From positions 1-5,919 of the forward strand of contig WAQS01000243.1 in the NCBI GenBank assembly GCA_015520115.1: a stretch of 5,919 nt of DNA, written 5' to 3'. Below, in pieces: positions 1 to 5,381 of this stretch (position 1 is the stretch's first letter; every line of letters begins with the position of its first letter). Made by a program: the position numbers and the translations under genes. A model generated the notes under the pieces. That model saw only the letters and a list, made by a program, of their open reading frames with translations. It was not told the DNA's origin and made no database searches. The DNA is from Ferroglobus sp. (lineage in GTDB: Archaea > Halobacteriota > Archaeoglobi > Archaeoglobales > Archaeoglobaceae).

Positions 1-44
1 TTAATCTTAATCGCTGCATGGATCGAAACTAACGTACGCTGAAA

Positions 45-58
45 ATAGCTAAAGCTAT
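45..58. repeat. Short inverted repeat downstream of hepT
   Basis: Two perfect 6-base arms (ATAGCT and AGCTAT) flank a 2-base centre (AA). The centre is too short for a normal hairpin loop, so a large stem-loop is unlikely. It could be a protein-binding dyad, or chance in AT-rich DNA. It lies about 30 bases past the hepT stop on the minus strand. The rest of positions 1-86 shows no gene I can support. Confidence 0.25.
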
Positions 59-60
59 GC

Positions 61-82
61 TAAATAATATAATTAATCAAAA
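61..82 (-). terminator. Probable T-rich terminator of mntA-hepT
   Basis: Read on the minus strand, the DNA just past the hepT stop is strongly T-rich, beginning TTTTGATTAATTATATTATT. Archaeal RNA polymerase commonly stops at runs of T without a hairpin. The same stretch includes a TTATATTA core, so it could instead be a TATA box for a leftward gene outside the window. An ATG on the minus strand at 19 opens a frame to the window edge, but it is far too short to judge. Confidence 0.35.
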
Positions 83-86
83 GGTA

Positions 87-431
87 CTACCCCAATTCTC
101 TAAGGATTTTCTCTATTTTCGGTTTTAATTCTTTCAAATGTTTTTTAATAACTGTCCAAACGATGTTTAGATCGATGCCAAAGTAATGATGAATTACTAC
201 ATCTCTAAAACCGGCAATTCTTTTCCACGGAATTTCTGGATACTTGGAACGAACTTCTTCGGGAATATTCTTTACGGCTTCACCAATTATTTCGAGGTTT
301 CTAATCACAGCATCAACTATCAACTCATTTTCGACGAATTCATCAAAGCTTAAATCCCTCGTATACTTTTCAATCTTTTCAACGCTTTCTAAAATATCGT
401 ATAGAAACAACTTAGCGTCCCTTTTAGACAT
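87..431 (-). CDS. hepT: HepT-like HEPN ribonuclease toxin (DUF86 family)
   Basis: A protein of 114 residues, the normal size for the family, almost entirely helical in character. The HEPN ribonuclease signature R-X4-H-X-Y is present as RDVVIHHY at residues 76-83: Arg76 and His81 are the predicted catalytic pair. Tyr83 is the residue that, in characterised HepT proteins, is AMPylated by the partner MntA to silence the toxin. Family knowledge says HepT is a cytoplasmic RNase that cuts RNA when not neutralised. The ATG at 431 lies inside the end of mntA (8-base overlap) and follows a good SD site, so the two are translated together. The toxin lying second, after the antitoxin, is the common order. 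The motif is intact, so the toxin is predicted active. The RNA target cannot be read from sequence. Confidence 0.9.
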   Translation of the reverse strand: MSKRDAKLFLYDILESVEKIEKYTRDLSFDEFVENELIVDAVIRNLEIIGEAVKNIPEEVRSKYPEIPWKRIAGFRDVVIHHYFGIDLNIVWTVIKKHLKELKPKIEKILRELG

Positions 432-720
432 AAATTATCTCCTCTTTAACATACTTCCACAATAGTGGCTTTCTAACAATTCCTTTTTTTGAAACCAAAT
501 CTACCTTCACATTAAGCAATTTTTCAAGATAATCTCTAAGATCGACAACCTCCCACCCAATCTCCCTTTCGAAATCGACCAAGATGTCAACATCGCTTAA
601 CTCTGTTTGTTCATTTCTTACATACGAGCCAAAAATCCCTATCTCTTTAACTCCAAACAACTTTCTAAGTTCTTCTTTATGTTCCGCTAATATTCTCTTA
701 ATCTCTTCAAGCGTTTTCAT
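424..720 (-). CDS. mntA: MntA-like minimal nucleotidyltransferase antitoxin
   Basis: A protein of 98 residues belonging to the minimal nucleotidyltransferase (MNT) family. The signature G-S-X10-D-X-D is exact: Gly31-Ser32, then Asp43 and Asp45 as metal ligands. A third acidic residue, Asp74, sits in VKVDLVSK where the third catalytic carboxylate is expected. In studied pairs MntA transfers AMP from ATP to the tyrosine of the HepT R-X4-H-X-Y motif, so it is an enzyme antitoxin rather than a plain binding partner. All catalytic residues are present, so activity is expected. It is first in the operon, with a TATA-like box about 28 bases before its ATG and no convincing SD site, suggesting a leaderless or nearly leaderless mRNA. 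Such pairs are very common in thermophilic archaea and often move horizontally. Confidence 0.9.
   Translation of the reverse strand: MKTLEEIKRILAEHKEELRKLFGVKEIGIFGSYVRNEQTELSDVDILVDFEREIGWEVVDLRDYLEKLLNVKVDLVSKKGIVRKPLLWKYVKEEIIYV
438..445 (-). promoter_or_regulatory. Ribosome binding site of hepT, inside mntA
   Basis: On the minus strand AGAGGAGA lies with its GGAG core 7 bases before the hepT ATG at 431. It is embedded in the last codons of mntA. It supports that start codon and translational coupling of toxin to antitoxin. Confidence 0.75.
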
Positions 721-740
721 ATTCTTTAACTTCTCAGGAT

Positions 741-754
741 AGCTTATTTATTTT
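741..754 (-). promoter_or_regulatory. TATA-like promoter of mntA-hepT
   Basis: On the minus strand AAAATAAATAAG is centred about 28 bases before the mntA ATG. Archaeal transcription starts about 25 bases past the TATA box, so the mRNA would begin within a few bases of the start codon. No SD site is evident there, which fits a leaderless transcript. Confidence 0.5.
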
Positions 755-792
755 GCGTGTTTTTAGTGGAGGATTACTGCGGATTGACTAAC

Positions 793-810
793 TCTAATAA
801 GTCTAATAAG
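793..810. repeat. Exact tandem direct repeat of 9 bases
   Basis: TCTAATAAG occurs twice in a row with no spacer. It lies 40-55 bases upstream of the mntA TATA box. It could be an operator, a slippage product or chance; nothing else in the window repeats it as far as I can see. Confidence 0.4.
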
Positions 811-828
811 CAATTATGCCGAAACTAA

Positions 829-988
829 AACTGCCAAGGAACAACAATCGTCGGCTTTGTTATCTTTAGTTATGATCTAACTGGAAAAGGAGACGAAGCC
901 ATGGATCAAATTTTGAAGTCAAAGTACATTAAAAGCACTTTCAGCATTTTACTCAGATTACCGAGCGTTTTGGGAGGTTATAGAATAG
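829..988 (+). pseudogene. Possible decayed gene, frameshifted, family not recognised
   Basis: An open frame begins after a stop at 826-828 with no start codon before 901. It reads like real protein: TIVGFVIFSYDLTGKGDEAM, a strand-like segment followed by a helix-like one. Near 914-917 the most protein-like text moves to the next frame, giving ALSAFYSDYRAFWEVIE and a stop at 986-988. Joining the two by one frameshift would give roughly 52 residues with no start. This is consistent with a gene that has lost its beginning and suffered an indel, but the lengths are short and chance cannot be excluded. It overlaps the alternative call of an intact 54-codon ORF at 901-1065; at most one of the two is likely right. 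Confidence 0.25.
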
Positions 989-1065
989 TTTGGAAAGTAG
1001 CCAAGCCACGTTGCATCCGAGGTTTTCCTGCTGCTTTTAAAAAAGTTGTCAGCGGTCGTGCCTAA
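901..1065 (+). CDS. Small hypothetical protein, 54 residues, unrecognised
   Basis: An ATG ORF ending at TAA 1063-1065, preceded by GGAGA at 889-893, 7 bases before the start, which is good SD spacing. The product is basic and moderately hydrophobic: MDQILKSKYIKSTFSILLRL starts it, and the C-terminal half has many Lys and Arg and one Cys. There is no clear signal peptide or transmembrane helix and no family I recognise. The same frame stays open upstream to 829 without a start, and a competing frame overlaps it, so it may be the tail of a broken gene rather than a working small protein. The SD site is the main argument in its favour. Confidence 0.3.
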   Translation: MDQILKSKYIKSTFSILLRLPSVLGGYRIVWKVAKPRCIRGFPAAFKKVVSGRA

Positions 1066-1110
1066 TGATGATTCGTTTACATCACAAAGCTAAGTCGAAA
1101 GATGCGTACC

Positions 1111-1124
1111 CCAAACTTATTATA
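1111..1124 (+). promoter_or_regulatory. TATA-like promoter of tgtA-arcS
   Basis: CTTATTATAC is centred near 1120, about 27 bases before the tgtA ATG, with CCAAA just upstream in the BRE position. The expected transcription start falls at or within a few bases of the ATG. There is no SD site before it, so the mRNA is probably leaderless. Confidence 0.55.
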
Positions 1125-1146
1125 CCCTTCTTTTTAAGTTCAGCTG

Positions 1147-2565
1147 ATGTTCGAAGTTACGGACAAGGATGCAATGGGAAGAATAGGGAAGCTAAAAACC
1201 CCTCACGGCGTCGTGGAAACTCCAGCTTTGATGCCGGTGATAAACCCAAACATTGATTTTATTCCTCCAAAAGAGCTGAAAAGAATGGGAGCGGAAATTT
1301 TAATAACGAACTCCTATATAATTTACAGAACCGAAAATCTAAGAGAGAAAGCTGAAAAAATCGGAGTGCACGCTCTTCTCGATACAGATTTGCCTGTGAT
1401 GACTGACAGCGGAAGCTATCAGCTGCTGATGTACGGAGAAATTGAAGTTAACAACAAGGAAATCGTAAAATTTCAGGAAAAGATTAAGAGCGACATTGTG
1501 GTGCCCTTAGACATTCCAACTCCCCCGGATGCCGATTACTCCACAGCTTTAAAAGATCTTGAGGAGACAATAAAGCGAGAAAAGGAAGCTGTGGAAATCT
1601 ACTCCGGGGAAGGGCTTTTGGCTCTTCCCATCCAAGGCTCCACCCACTGGGATTTGAGAAAAAAATCTGCTGAGGAGGCTGCCAAGATCGGAGGGGACGT
1701 TTATCCGATAGGTGGAGTCGTTCCTTTAATGGACATGTATAGATTCGAAGACGTTGCAAGAGCTGTGCTTTCAGCAAAAACCAAGCTCCCTCCAAATAAG
1801 CCTGTACATTTATTCGGAGCTGGACACCCTATGGTGTTCGCTTTGTTTGTTGCCTTAGGCTGTGATCTTTTTGATTCCGCCGCTTACGCTTTATTCGCAA
1901 AAGATGATCGCTATTTAACACCCTACGGAACGGAGAAGCTTTCCGAGATGAATTACTTTCCGTGCTCGTGTCCGGTTTGCTTAGAATACACGCCGGAGGA
2001 AATGAGAAGAATTGAAAAGAGTGAGCGGGAGATTTTGCTTGGAAAGCATAACCTCTACGTTAGTTTTGAAGAGATTAGGAGGGTTAAACAGGCTATAAAG
2101 AACAATGAGCTTTTTGAGCTCGTTGAAAGAAGGATAAGAGCACATCCATACCTAATTCAAGCTTGGAGGGCTATCAGAGATTACTACGACCTTGTGGAAA
2201 AGTACGACCCCTTTGCCAAGAAGGTCTTCTTCTACCTCGGAACAGAGAGCTGCCTGAGACCTGCTGTGAGAAGGCATCAGGAGAGAGTTCTAAGAGTGAA
2301 GACGGACAAGAAAGAAATTATCATTTCCTCGGATTACAGCGTAAAAGCCGACTTCTACTTAAAGCCCCCCTTCGGAGTTGTCCCAGCTGAACTCATGGAA
2401 AGCTATCCCGCCGGACATGCGGAAATTCCAGAGGATCTCGACGAAGAAGCGTACAAAACTGCCGTAAGAGGTTTGAAGATGTTCCTCGAAAAGCACAAGG
2501 ATAAGAAGGTCAGCCTTATTATCGACGAGAAGTGGAGGAAGTTTTTGGATGACGTTCAGACTTGA
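1147..2565 (+). CDS. tgtA: Archaeal tRNA-guanine(15) transglycosylase lacking a PUA domain
   Basis: The enzyme exchanges guanine 15 in the D-loop of tRNA for preQ0, the first tRNA-bound step to archaeosine. All key TGT features are visible. DSGSYQ at 87-92 holds the base-contact Asp87, and Asp122 lies in LDIPTPPD. QG at 163-164 and GG at 189-190 form the base pocket. Asp243 in GCDLFDSA is the predicted nucleophile, and the zinc site is Cys273, Cys275, Cys278 and His301. Relative to my memory of the Pyrococcus horikoshii enzyme these sit 6-8 residues earlier, as expected for a close homologue. Residues from about 335 match the archaeal C-terminal extension. The protein stops at 472, whereas full-length archaeal forms are about 580 with a terminal PUA domain; that domain is absent here. 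The ATG at 1147 fits the usual N terminus. It overlaps arcS by 17 bases. Confidence 0.95.
   Translation: MFEVTDKDAMGRIGKLKTPHGVVETPALMPVINPNIDFIPPKELKRMGAEILITNSYIIYRTENLREKAEKIGVHALLDTDLPVMTDSGSYQLLMYGEIEVNNKEIVKFQEKIKSDIVVPLDIPTPPDADYSTALKDLEETIKREKEAVEIYSGEGLLALPIQGSTHWDLRKKSAEEAAKIGGDVYPIGGVVPLMDMYRFEDVARAVLSAKTKLPPNKPVHLFGAGHPMVFALFVALGCDLFDSAAYALFAKDDRYLTPYGTEKLSEMNYFPCSCPVCLEYTPEEMRRIEKSEREILLGKHNLYVSFEEIRRVKQAIKNNELFELVERRIRAHPYLIQAWRAIRDYYDLVEKYDPFAKKVFFYLGTESCLRPAVRRHQERVLRVKTDKKEIIISSDYSVKADFYLKPPFGVVPAELMESYPAGHAEIPEDLDEEAYKTAVRGLKMFLEKHKDKKVSLIIDEKWRKFLDDVQT
2534..2538 (+). promoter_or_regulatory. Ribosome binding site of arcS, inside tgtA
   Basis: GGAGG lies 10 bases before the arcS ATG at 2549, within the last codons of tgtA. 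It fixes the arcS start inside tgtA and supports coupled translation of the two enzymes. Confidence 0.75.
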
Positions 2566-4120
2566 AAAAAGGGATGGATTCTCGAGAGCTGGAGAGTATA
2601 AGGGAATAAAAACCCCAGCTTTAATCGATTTGAGGGAAGATACGAACTTGGAAGTTGAAGTAAAAGCTCCAGAATTTCTTGAAAAAATCGACAGAGAGCT
2701 TTACGAGGTCTACAAGTTTGAGAAAGAGATAAAAATTCTCGTTCTTGAGGGTTTAAGTGAGAAGGAAAAGGTTGAAAAAATAGTTTCCTTTAGATCCTCC
2801 AATTTGTCTCCTCTCTATATTTCCGGCGTTGCAACACCACAAAACGCGTTAATTTACGTTTACCTCGGTGCGGATTTTCTCGATAATCTTTTAGCTTTGA
2901 GAATGGCTTACGACGGAGTATACTTCACTCCAGAAAGAAACTTCAGGTTCGAAAGTCTGAAAAGTCTCCCATGCAGCTGTAAATTCTGCGAGGAAGTGGG
3001 AAACTTCAAAGAACTCAACAAGTTCGAAAGGTATGAGTTCTTAGCGAACCACAACACGGAAGTATTAAGGAGAGAAGTCGAGCTATCGAGGAATCTGATA
3101 TTCTCCGAGGAGATAAGGGATGTTGTTGAGGCGAGGTCAAAGATTGTTCCCGAAGCCGAGGTTCTTTTGAGGTACGCCGATAAAAACTATGAGGCTTTCG
3201 AAAAATACACTCCAGTTTTCAGGAAATCCGAACTTTATCCGACCACCGACTCTTCTTACAGAAGGGTGGAAGTTACGAGATACTTCGAAAGAATGAGGAA
3301 GGTTTACTCGCCCAAGTCTAAGATCGCCCTCCTCCTCCCCTGCAGTGCAAGAAAACCCTATTCGCTCTCGAAGTCCCACAGGATGATAAAAGATAAGCTC
3401 GGGAGGGCTTTGAAAGGTGTCAACGAGATAATAATCTCCTCCCCTTTCGTAGCTCCGAGGGAGTTCGAGTTGATATACCCAATAGTGGCTTACGACACGC
3501 CAACAACTGGAGAGTGGAGCGATTTCGAGATAAACTTTGTCGCTGAAAAACTCTCGCCTCTCCTTGAAAATTTCGAGAAAATTTACGCTTACCTCCACGG
3601 AGGCTACAGAAAAGTTGCTGAAAAAGCTCAAAAAATTTCCGGAGTTGAAATAGAGTTCGTCGACGATTTGAACGAACTCAAGAAAAAGCTTGAAAGCGAA
3701 GAAAAGATCGACTTCGATCTGTACTCAGAAATTCTGAGACACATGTCCCTATACCAATTCGGAGTGGAGTTTGAGGGTAAAGCAAGAGGAAAGTATCCAG
3801 AGCTCAGGTTCTTCGGAAGAGGGCTGGCTGGAAGGGTGGACACAAACTACGGAATGCTCGACATATACGAAGAGTTCGCTTATCAGCTTTTTGAGAAAGA
3901 AGTATACACGATTAAGATCGACGAATTCGATCCGAAAGGGACGATCTTCGCTGCCGGAGTTTTAGAGGCTGACGAAAGGATACGTCCGAACGATATCGTT
4001 GTTTTTTACAACAGCAGAATTATTGGAGTTGCTCAAGCTGTTATGAGCGGGAAAGAAATGGAAATTTGCGAGCAGGGAGTGGCAGCAGTGGTCAGAAGGA
4101 AGTTCGAACGGAAAGATTGA
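2549..4120 (+). CDS. arcS: Archaeosine synthase ArcS (TgtA2), acts on preQ0-tRNA
   Basis: A 523-residue TGT paralogue. The ArcS signature PC-X3-KPY-X2-S-X2-H is exact at 264-277 (Pro264, Cys265, Lys269, Tyr271, Ser274, His277). ArcS was first described as forming archaeosine from preQ0-tRNA. Later work showed it attaches lysine to preQ0, after which the radical SAM enzyme RaSEA yields archaeosine; no RaSEA gene is in this window. The TGT-like N-terminal part is about 130 residues shorter than in TgtA before the zinc motif (Cys142, Cys144, Cys147, His168), and it lacks DSGSYQ and the base-pocket GG, so it should not be a transglycosylase. Asp112 in GADFLD lies 30 residues before the first zinc Cys, the same distance as the TgtA nucleophile. 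Residues from about 448 to 521 form a PUA RNA-binding domain. It starts within tgtA and is probably on the same mRNA. Confidence 0.93.
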   Translation: MTFRLEKRDGFSRAGEYKGIKTPALIDLREDTNLEVEVKAPEFLEKIDRELYEVYKFEKEIKILVLEGLSEKEKVEKIVSFRSSNLSPLYISGVATPQNALIYVYLGADFLDNLLALRMAYDGVYFTPERNFRFESLKSLPCSCKFCEEVGNFKELNKFERYEFLANHNTEVLRREVELSRNLIFSEEIRDVVEARSKIVPEAEVLLRYADKNYEAFEKYTPVFRKSELYPTTDSSYRRVEVTRYFERMRKVYSPKSKIALLLPCSARKPYSLSKSHRMIKDKLGRALKGVNEIIISSPFVAPREFELIYPIVAYDTPTTGEWSDFEINFVAEKLSPLLENFEKIYAYLHGGYRKVAEKAQKISGVEIEFVDDLNELKKKLESEEKIDFDLYSEILRHMSLYQFGVEFEGKARGKYPELRFFGRGLAGRVDTNYGMLDIYEEFAYQLFEKEVYTIKIDEFDPKGTIFAAGVLEADERIRPNDIVVFYNSRIIGVAQAVMSGKEMEICEQGVAAVVRRKFERKD

Positions 4121-4170
4121 ATTTACGAGATATTTCGCTTTAAAGTTTGCTGCTGAACTCTTTTGATTAT

Positions 4171-4187
4171 AGAAAGCTTAATATAGA
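4171..4187 (+). promoter_or_regulatory. BRE/TATA promoter of the cytochrome operon
   Basis: AGAAAG (BRE-like) is followed by CTTAATATAG, a good archaeal TATA box centred near 4182. Transcription should start near 4207, leaving a leader of about 12 bases that carries an SD site. The 98-base gap after arcS, with a T-rich stretch near 4158-4167, suggests the cytochromes are a separate unit. Confidence 0.6.
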
Positions 4188-4207
4188 TCGTTCATTCTTC
4201 GAATAAA

Positions 4208-4214
4208 AGGGGAT
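4208..4214 (+). promoter_or_regulatory. Ribosome binding site of the first cytochrome gene
   Basis: AGGGGAT ends 4 bases before the ATG at 4219. It fits the anti-SD sequence with one mismatch, sits close to the predicted transcription start, and supports the start that gives a complete signal peptide. Confidence 0.55.
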
Positions 4215-4218
4215 AGCC

Positions 4219-4803
4219 ATGAAAAAGTGGATAGCAGTTACTTTAGTTATTCTCGCTGTTTTAGTTGCTGGCTGTGCAGAGGAGAAGGTGAAACCAACAC
4301 CAACACCAGTCGAAAAGAAAGAGACTCCAAAGAAAGTTGAAGAGAAGAAGACACCAGTTCCCGAAAAAACGCCAGAAAAGAAGGAAACTCCAAAAGCTAA
4401 ACCCACTCCGAAACCGACTCCGAAGAAGGTTGAGGCTAAATCTCCGGTGGTTGAATGTACGGTCTGTCATACAAAGTCCGTTGATTACAAGCCTCACGTT
4501 GGTGGAGGACAGCTCTGTGGCAACTGTCACGGATGGGATCCACACAAGATCCACGTTGGACCGGGAACGATAGAGCTCGACTGTAAAGTCTGCCACGGAA
4601 CTCCTCCAAAGCTCGTCGTTCCTAAGCCAATTGAGGAAGGAAGGACGGTCTGTGAAAACTGCCACGCATATCCAGATGCCGTAAAGCCAAGCTACGGCAA
4701 CTTGGTTAACATTCACCTGCCAAGAGGAAAGTACTGCACAGTATGCCACGGAACGGACATTGCGGGAATACACAAAGCTGCCGATAAGTTCGTAGAGCAG
4801 TGA
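4219..4803 (+). CDS. Secreted pentaheme cytochrome c lipoprotein (first of pair)
   Basis: A protein of 194 residues in three parts. Residues 1-18 are a signal peptide ending in a clear lipobox, VAGC, with lipid-accepting Cys19. Residues 20-76 are a low-complexity tether of Lys, Pro, Thr and Glu with repeated TP and KPTP units. The heme domain has five CXXCH motifs at 80-84, 100-104, 122-126, 145-149 and 173-177. Outside these there are exactly five further His residues (93, 109, 112, 166, 185), enough for bis-His ligation of all five hemes. It should act on the outer face of the membrane as an electron carrier, with the tether holding the hemes away from the lipid. A role in metal or extracellular electron transfer is inferred from context with other iron-reducing archaea. 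No oxidoreductase partner or heme-maturation gene is in the window. The next gene, 3 bases on, is a paralogue. Confidence 0.9.
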   Translation: MKKWIAVTLVILAVLVAGCAEEKVKPTPTPVEKKETPKKVEEKKTPVPEKTPEKKETPKAKPTPKPTPKKVEAKSPVVECTVCHTKSVDYKPHVGGGQLCGNCHGWDPHKIHVGPGTIELDCKVCHGTPPKLVVPKPIEEGRTVCENCHAYPDAVKPSYGNLVNIHLPRGKYCTVCHGTDIAGIHKAADKFVEQ

Positions 4804-4806
4804 AGT

Positions 4807-5361
4807 ATGAAAAAGCTCTTTATAGCAATTTTTTTAACCTCCCTCCTACTTCTTTGCGCGGGAGAGGCACCTAAAGAGAAGGTAGTTCCAAAAAAAACAG
4901 TCGAAACTCCACTTCCAGCAGAAACTCCAAAACCCGAGAAAACTCCGACAGAAATGCAACAACTCCCAAGGTCCGAATGTGAGAACTGCCACAACAATCC
5001 GAAGAGACAGTATGTTCCCCAGGCTTACGAAGTGAAAGGACACAAAAATGCTGATTACTGCATCTCCTGCCACTTAAAAGAGTATTTGAACGAAAGCAAA
5101 GAATTTTTACTTGAGAAGCTCCACGAGAAGCACGTAACTCAGGCTGATTGTAAAGTATGTCATAAGGAAATAGGTAAGAGCGAGTGGGAGTGCTTAAACT
5201 GCCACGGAAGTGACCCTTTTAAGCCGGGGAGAAATCTCGTGGACATTCATAGAGCAAGAAACGTTCTCTGCGAAGACTGTCATGGGGAGGATTACCTGAG
5301 AATACACTTGGAGAAAAAAGCATTCCCCTACGAAATTCCTCCGATTCCTCCTAAGAACTAA
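4807..5361 (+). CDS. Secreted pentaheme cytochrome c (second of pair)
   Basis: A protein of 184 residues with the same plan as its neighbour. There is a signal peptide at about 1-17, a Lys/Pro/Thr/Glu tether at about 20-52, then CXXCH motifs at 58-62, 85-89, 115-119, 129-133 and 155-159. Exactly five other His residues (79, 106, 109, 148, 167) could be distal ligands. Its last two hemes lie in the module NLVDIH-X6-C-X2-CHG followed by IH, matching NLVNIH and the rest in the first gene, so the two are paralogues. The lipobox is odd: Cys17 follows Leu-Leu-Leu rather than Gly, Ala or Ser, so it may be cleaved by a general signal peptidase or kept as an N-terminal anchor instead of lipidated. There is no clear SD site; with a 3-base gap it is probably translated by reinitiation. 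Joint electron transfer with its neighbour is inferred. Confidence 0.88.
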   Translation: MKKLFIAIFLTSLLLLCAGEAPKEKVVPKKTVETPLPAETPKPEKTPTEMQQLPRSECENCHNNPKRQYVPQAYEVKGHKNADYCISCHLKEYLNESKEFLLEKLHEKHVTQADCKVCHKEIGKSEWECLNCHGSDPFKPGRNLVDIHRARNVLCEDCHGEDYLRIHLEKKAFPYEIPPIPPKN

Positions 5362-5373
5362 TTTTTATTTTTT
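5362..5373 (+). terminator. T-rich terminator after the cytochrome pair
   Basis: Immediately past the second cytochrome stop comes TTTTTATTTTTT, typical of archaeal intrinsic termination. It leaves only 8 bases to the next start codon. The tldD-type gene may therefore be read by partial read-through, or from a promoter inside the cytochrome gene. The A/T-rich run could itself serve weakly as a TATA element, but it is too close to the ATG for the usual spacing. Confidence 0.5.
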
Positions 5374-5381
5374 GATCGAGC

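Larger units (their letters stand above)
721..1146. other. Intergenic region between the divergent mntA and tgtA operons
   Basis: About 425 bases separate the divergent start codons of mntA and tgtA. The stretch holds a promoter at each end, a 9-base tandem direct repeat at 793-810, and a 54-codon ORF with a good SD site at 901-1065. A second reading frame at 917-988 is also protein-like. I see no tRNA, no large hairpin, no insertion-sequence ends and no CRISPR repeats. Together this looks like a site where foreign DNA entered and a gene has decayed, but that is inference. Confidence 0.6.

Noticed and set aside
21..29. GATCGAAAC resembling the end of an archaeal CRISPR repeat
   Set aside because: It occurs once, with no repeated units or spacers of regular length around it.
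829..940. Beta-alpha-beta pattern of the upstream frame, reminiscent of Cas2-like ferredoxin folds
   Set aside because: The segment is too short, has no recognisable family motif beyond a YDL, and has no CRISPR repeats or other cas genes nearby.
1065..1147. Possible box C/D guide RNA: ATGATGA at 1065-1071 and CTGA at 1144-1147
   Set aside because: The boxes are 83 bases apart, longer than usual for archaeal guides. I see no convincing internal D' and C' boxes, and the CTGA overlaps the tgtA start codon.
1065..1256. Plus-strand ORF of 63 codons crossing the tgtA start
   Set aside because: It overlaps the tgtA promoter and the start of tgtA in another frame, and the translation is not protein-like.
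4120..4170. Imperfect palindrome around 4125-4138 as a hairpin terminator of arcS
   Set aside because: The arms match over only a few bases with mismatches; only the nearby T-rich stretch is mildly suggestive.
4167..4773. Minus-strand ORFs opposite the first cytochrome gene
   Set aside because: They are shadows of the biased Lys/Pro/Thr/Glu and heme coding sequence. The plus-strand frame has a signal peptide and five CXXCH motifs, which settles the coding strand.
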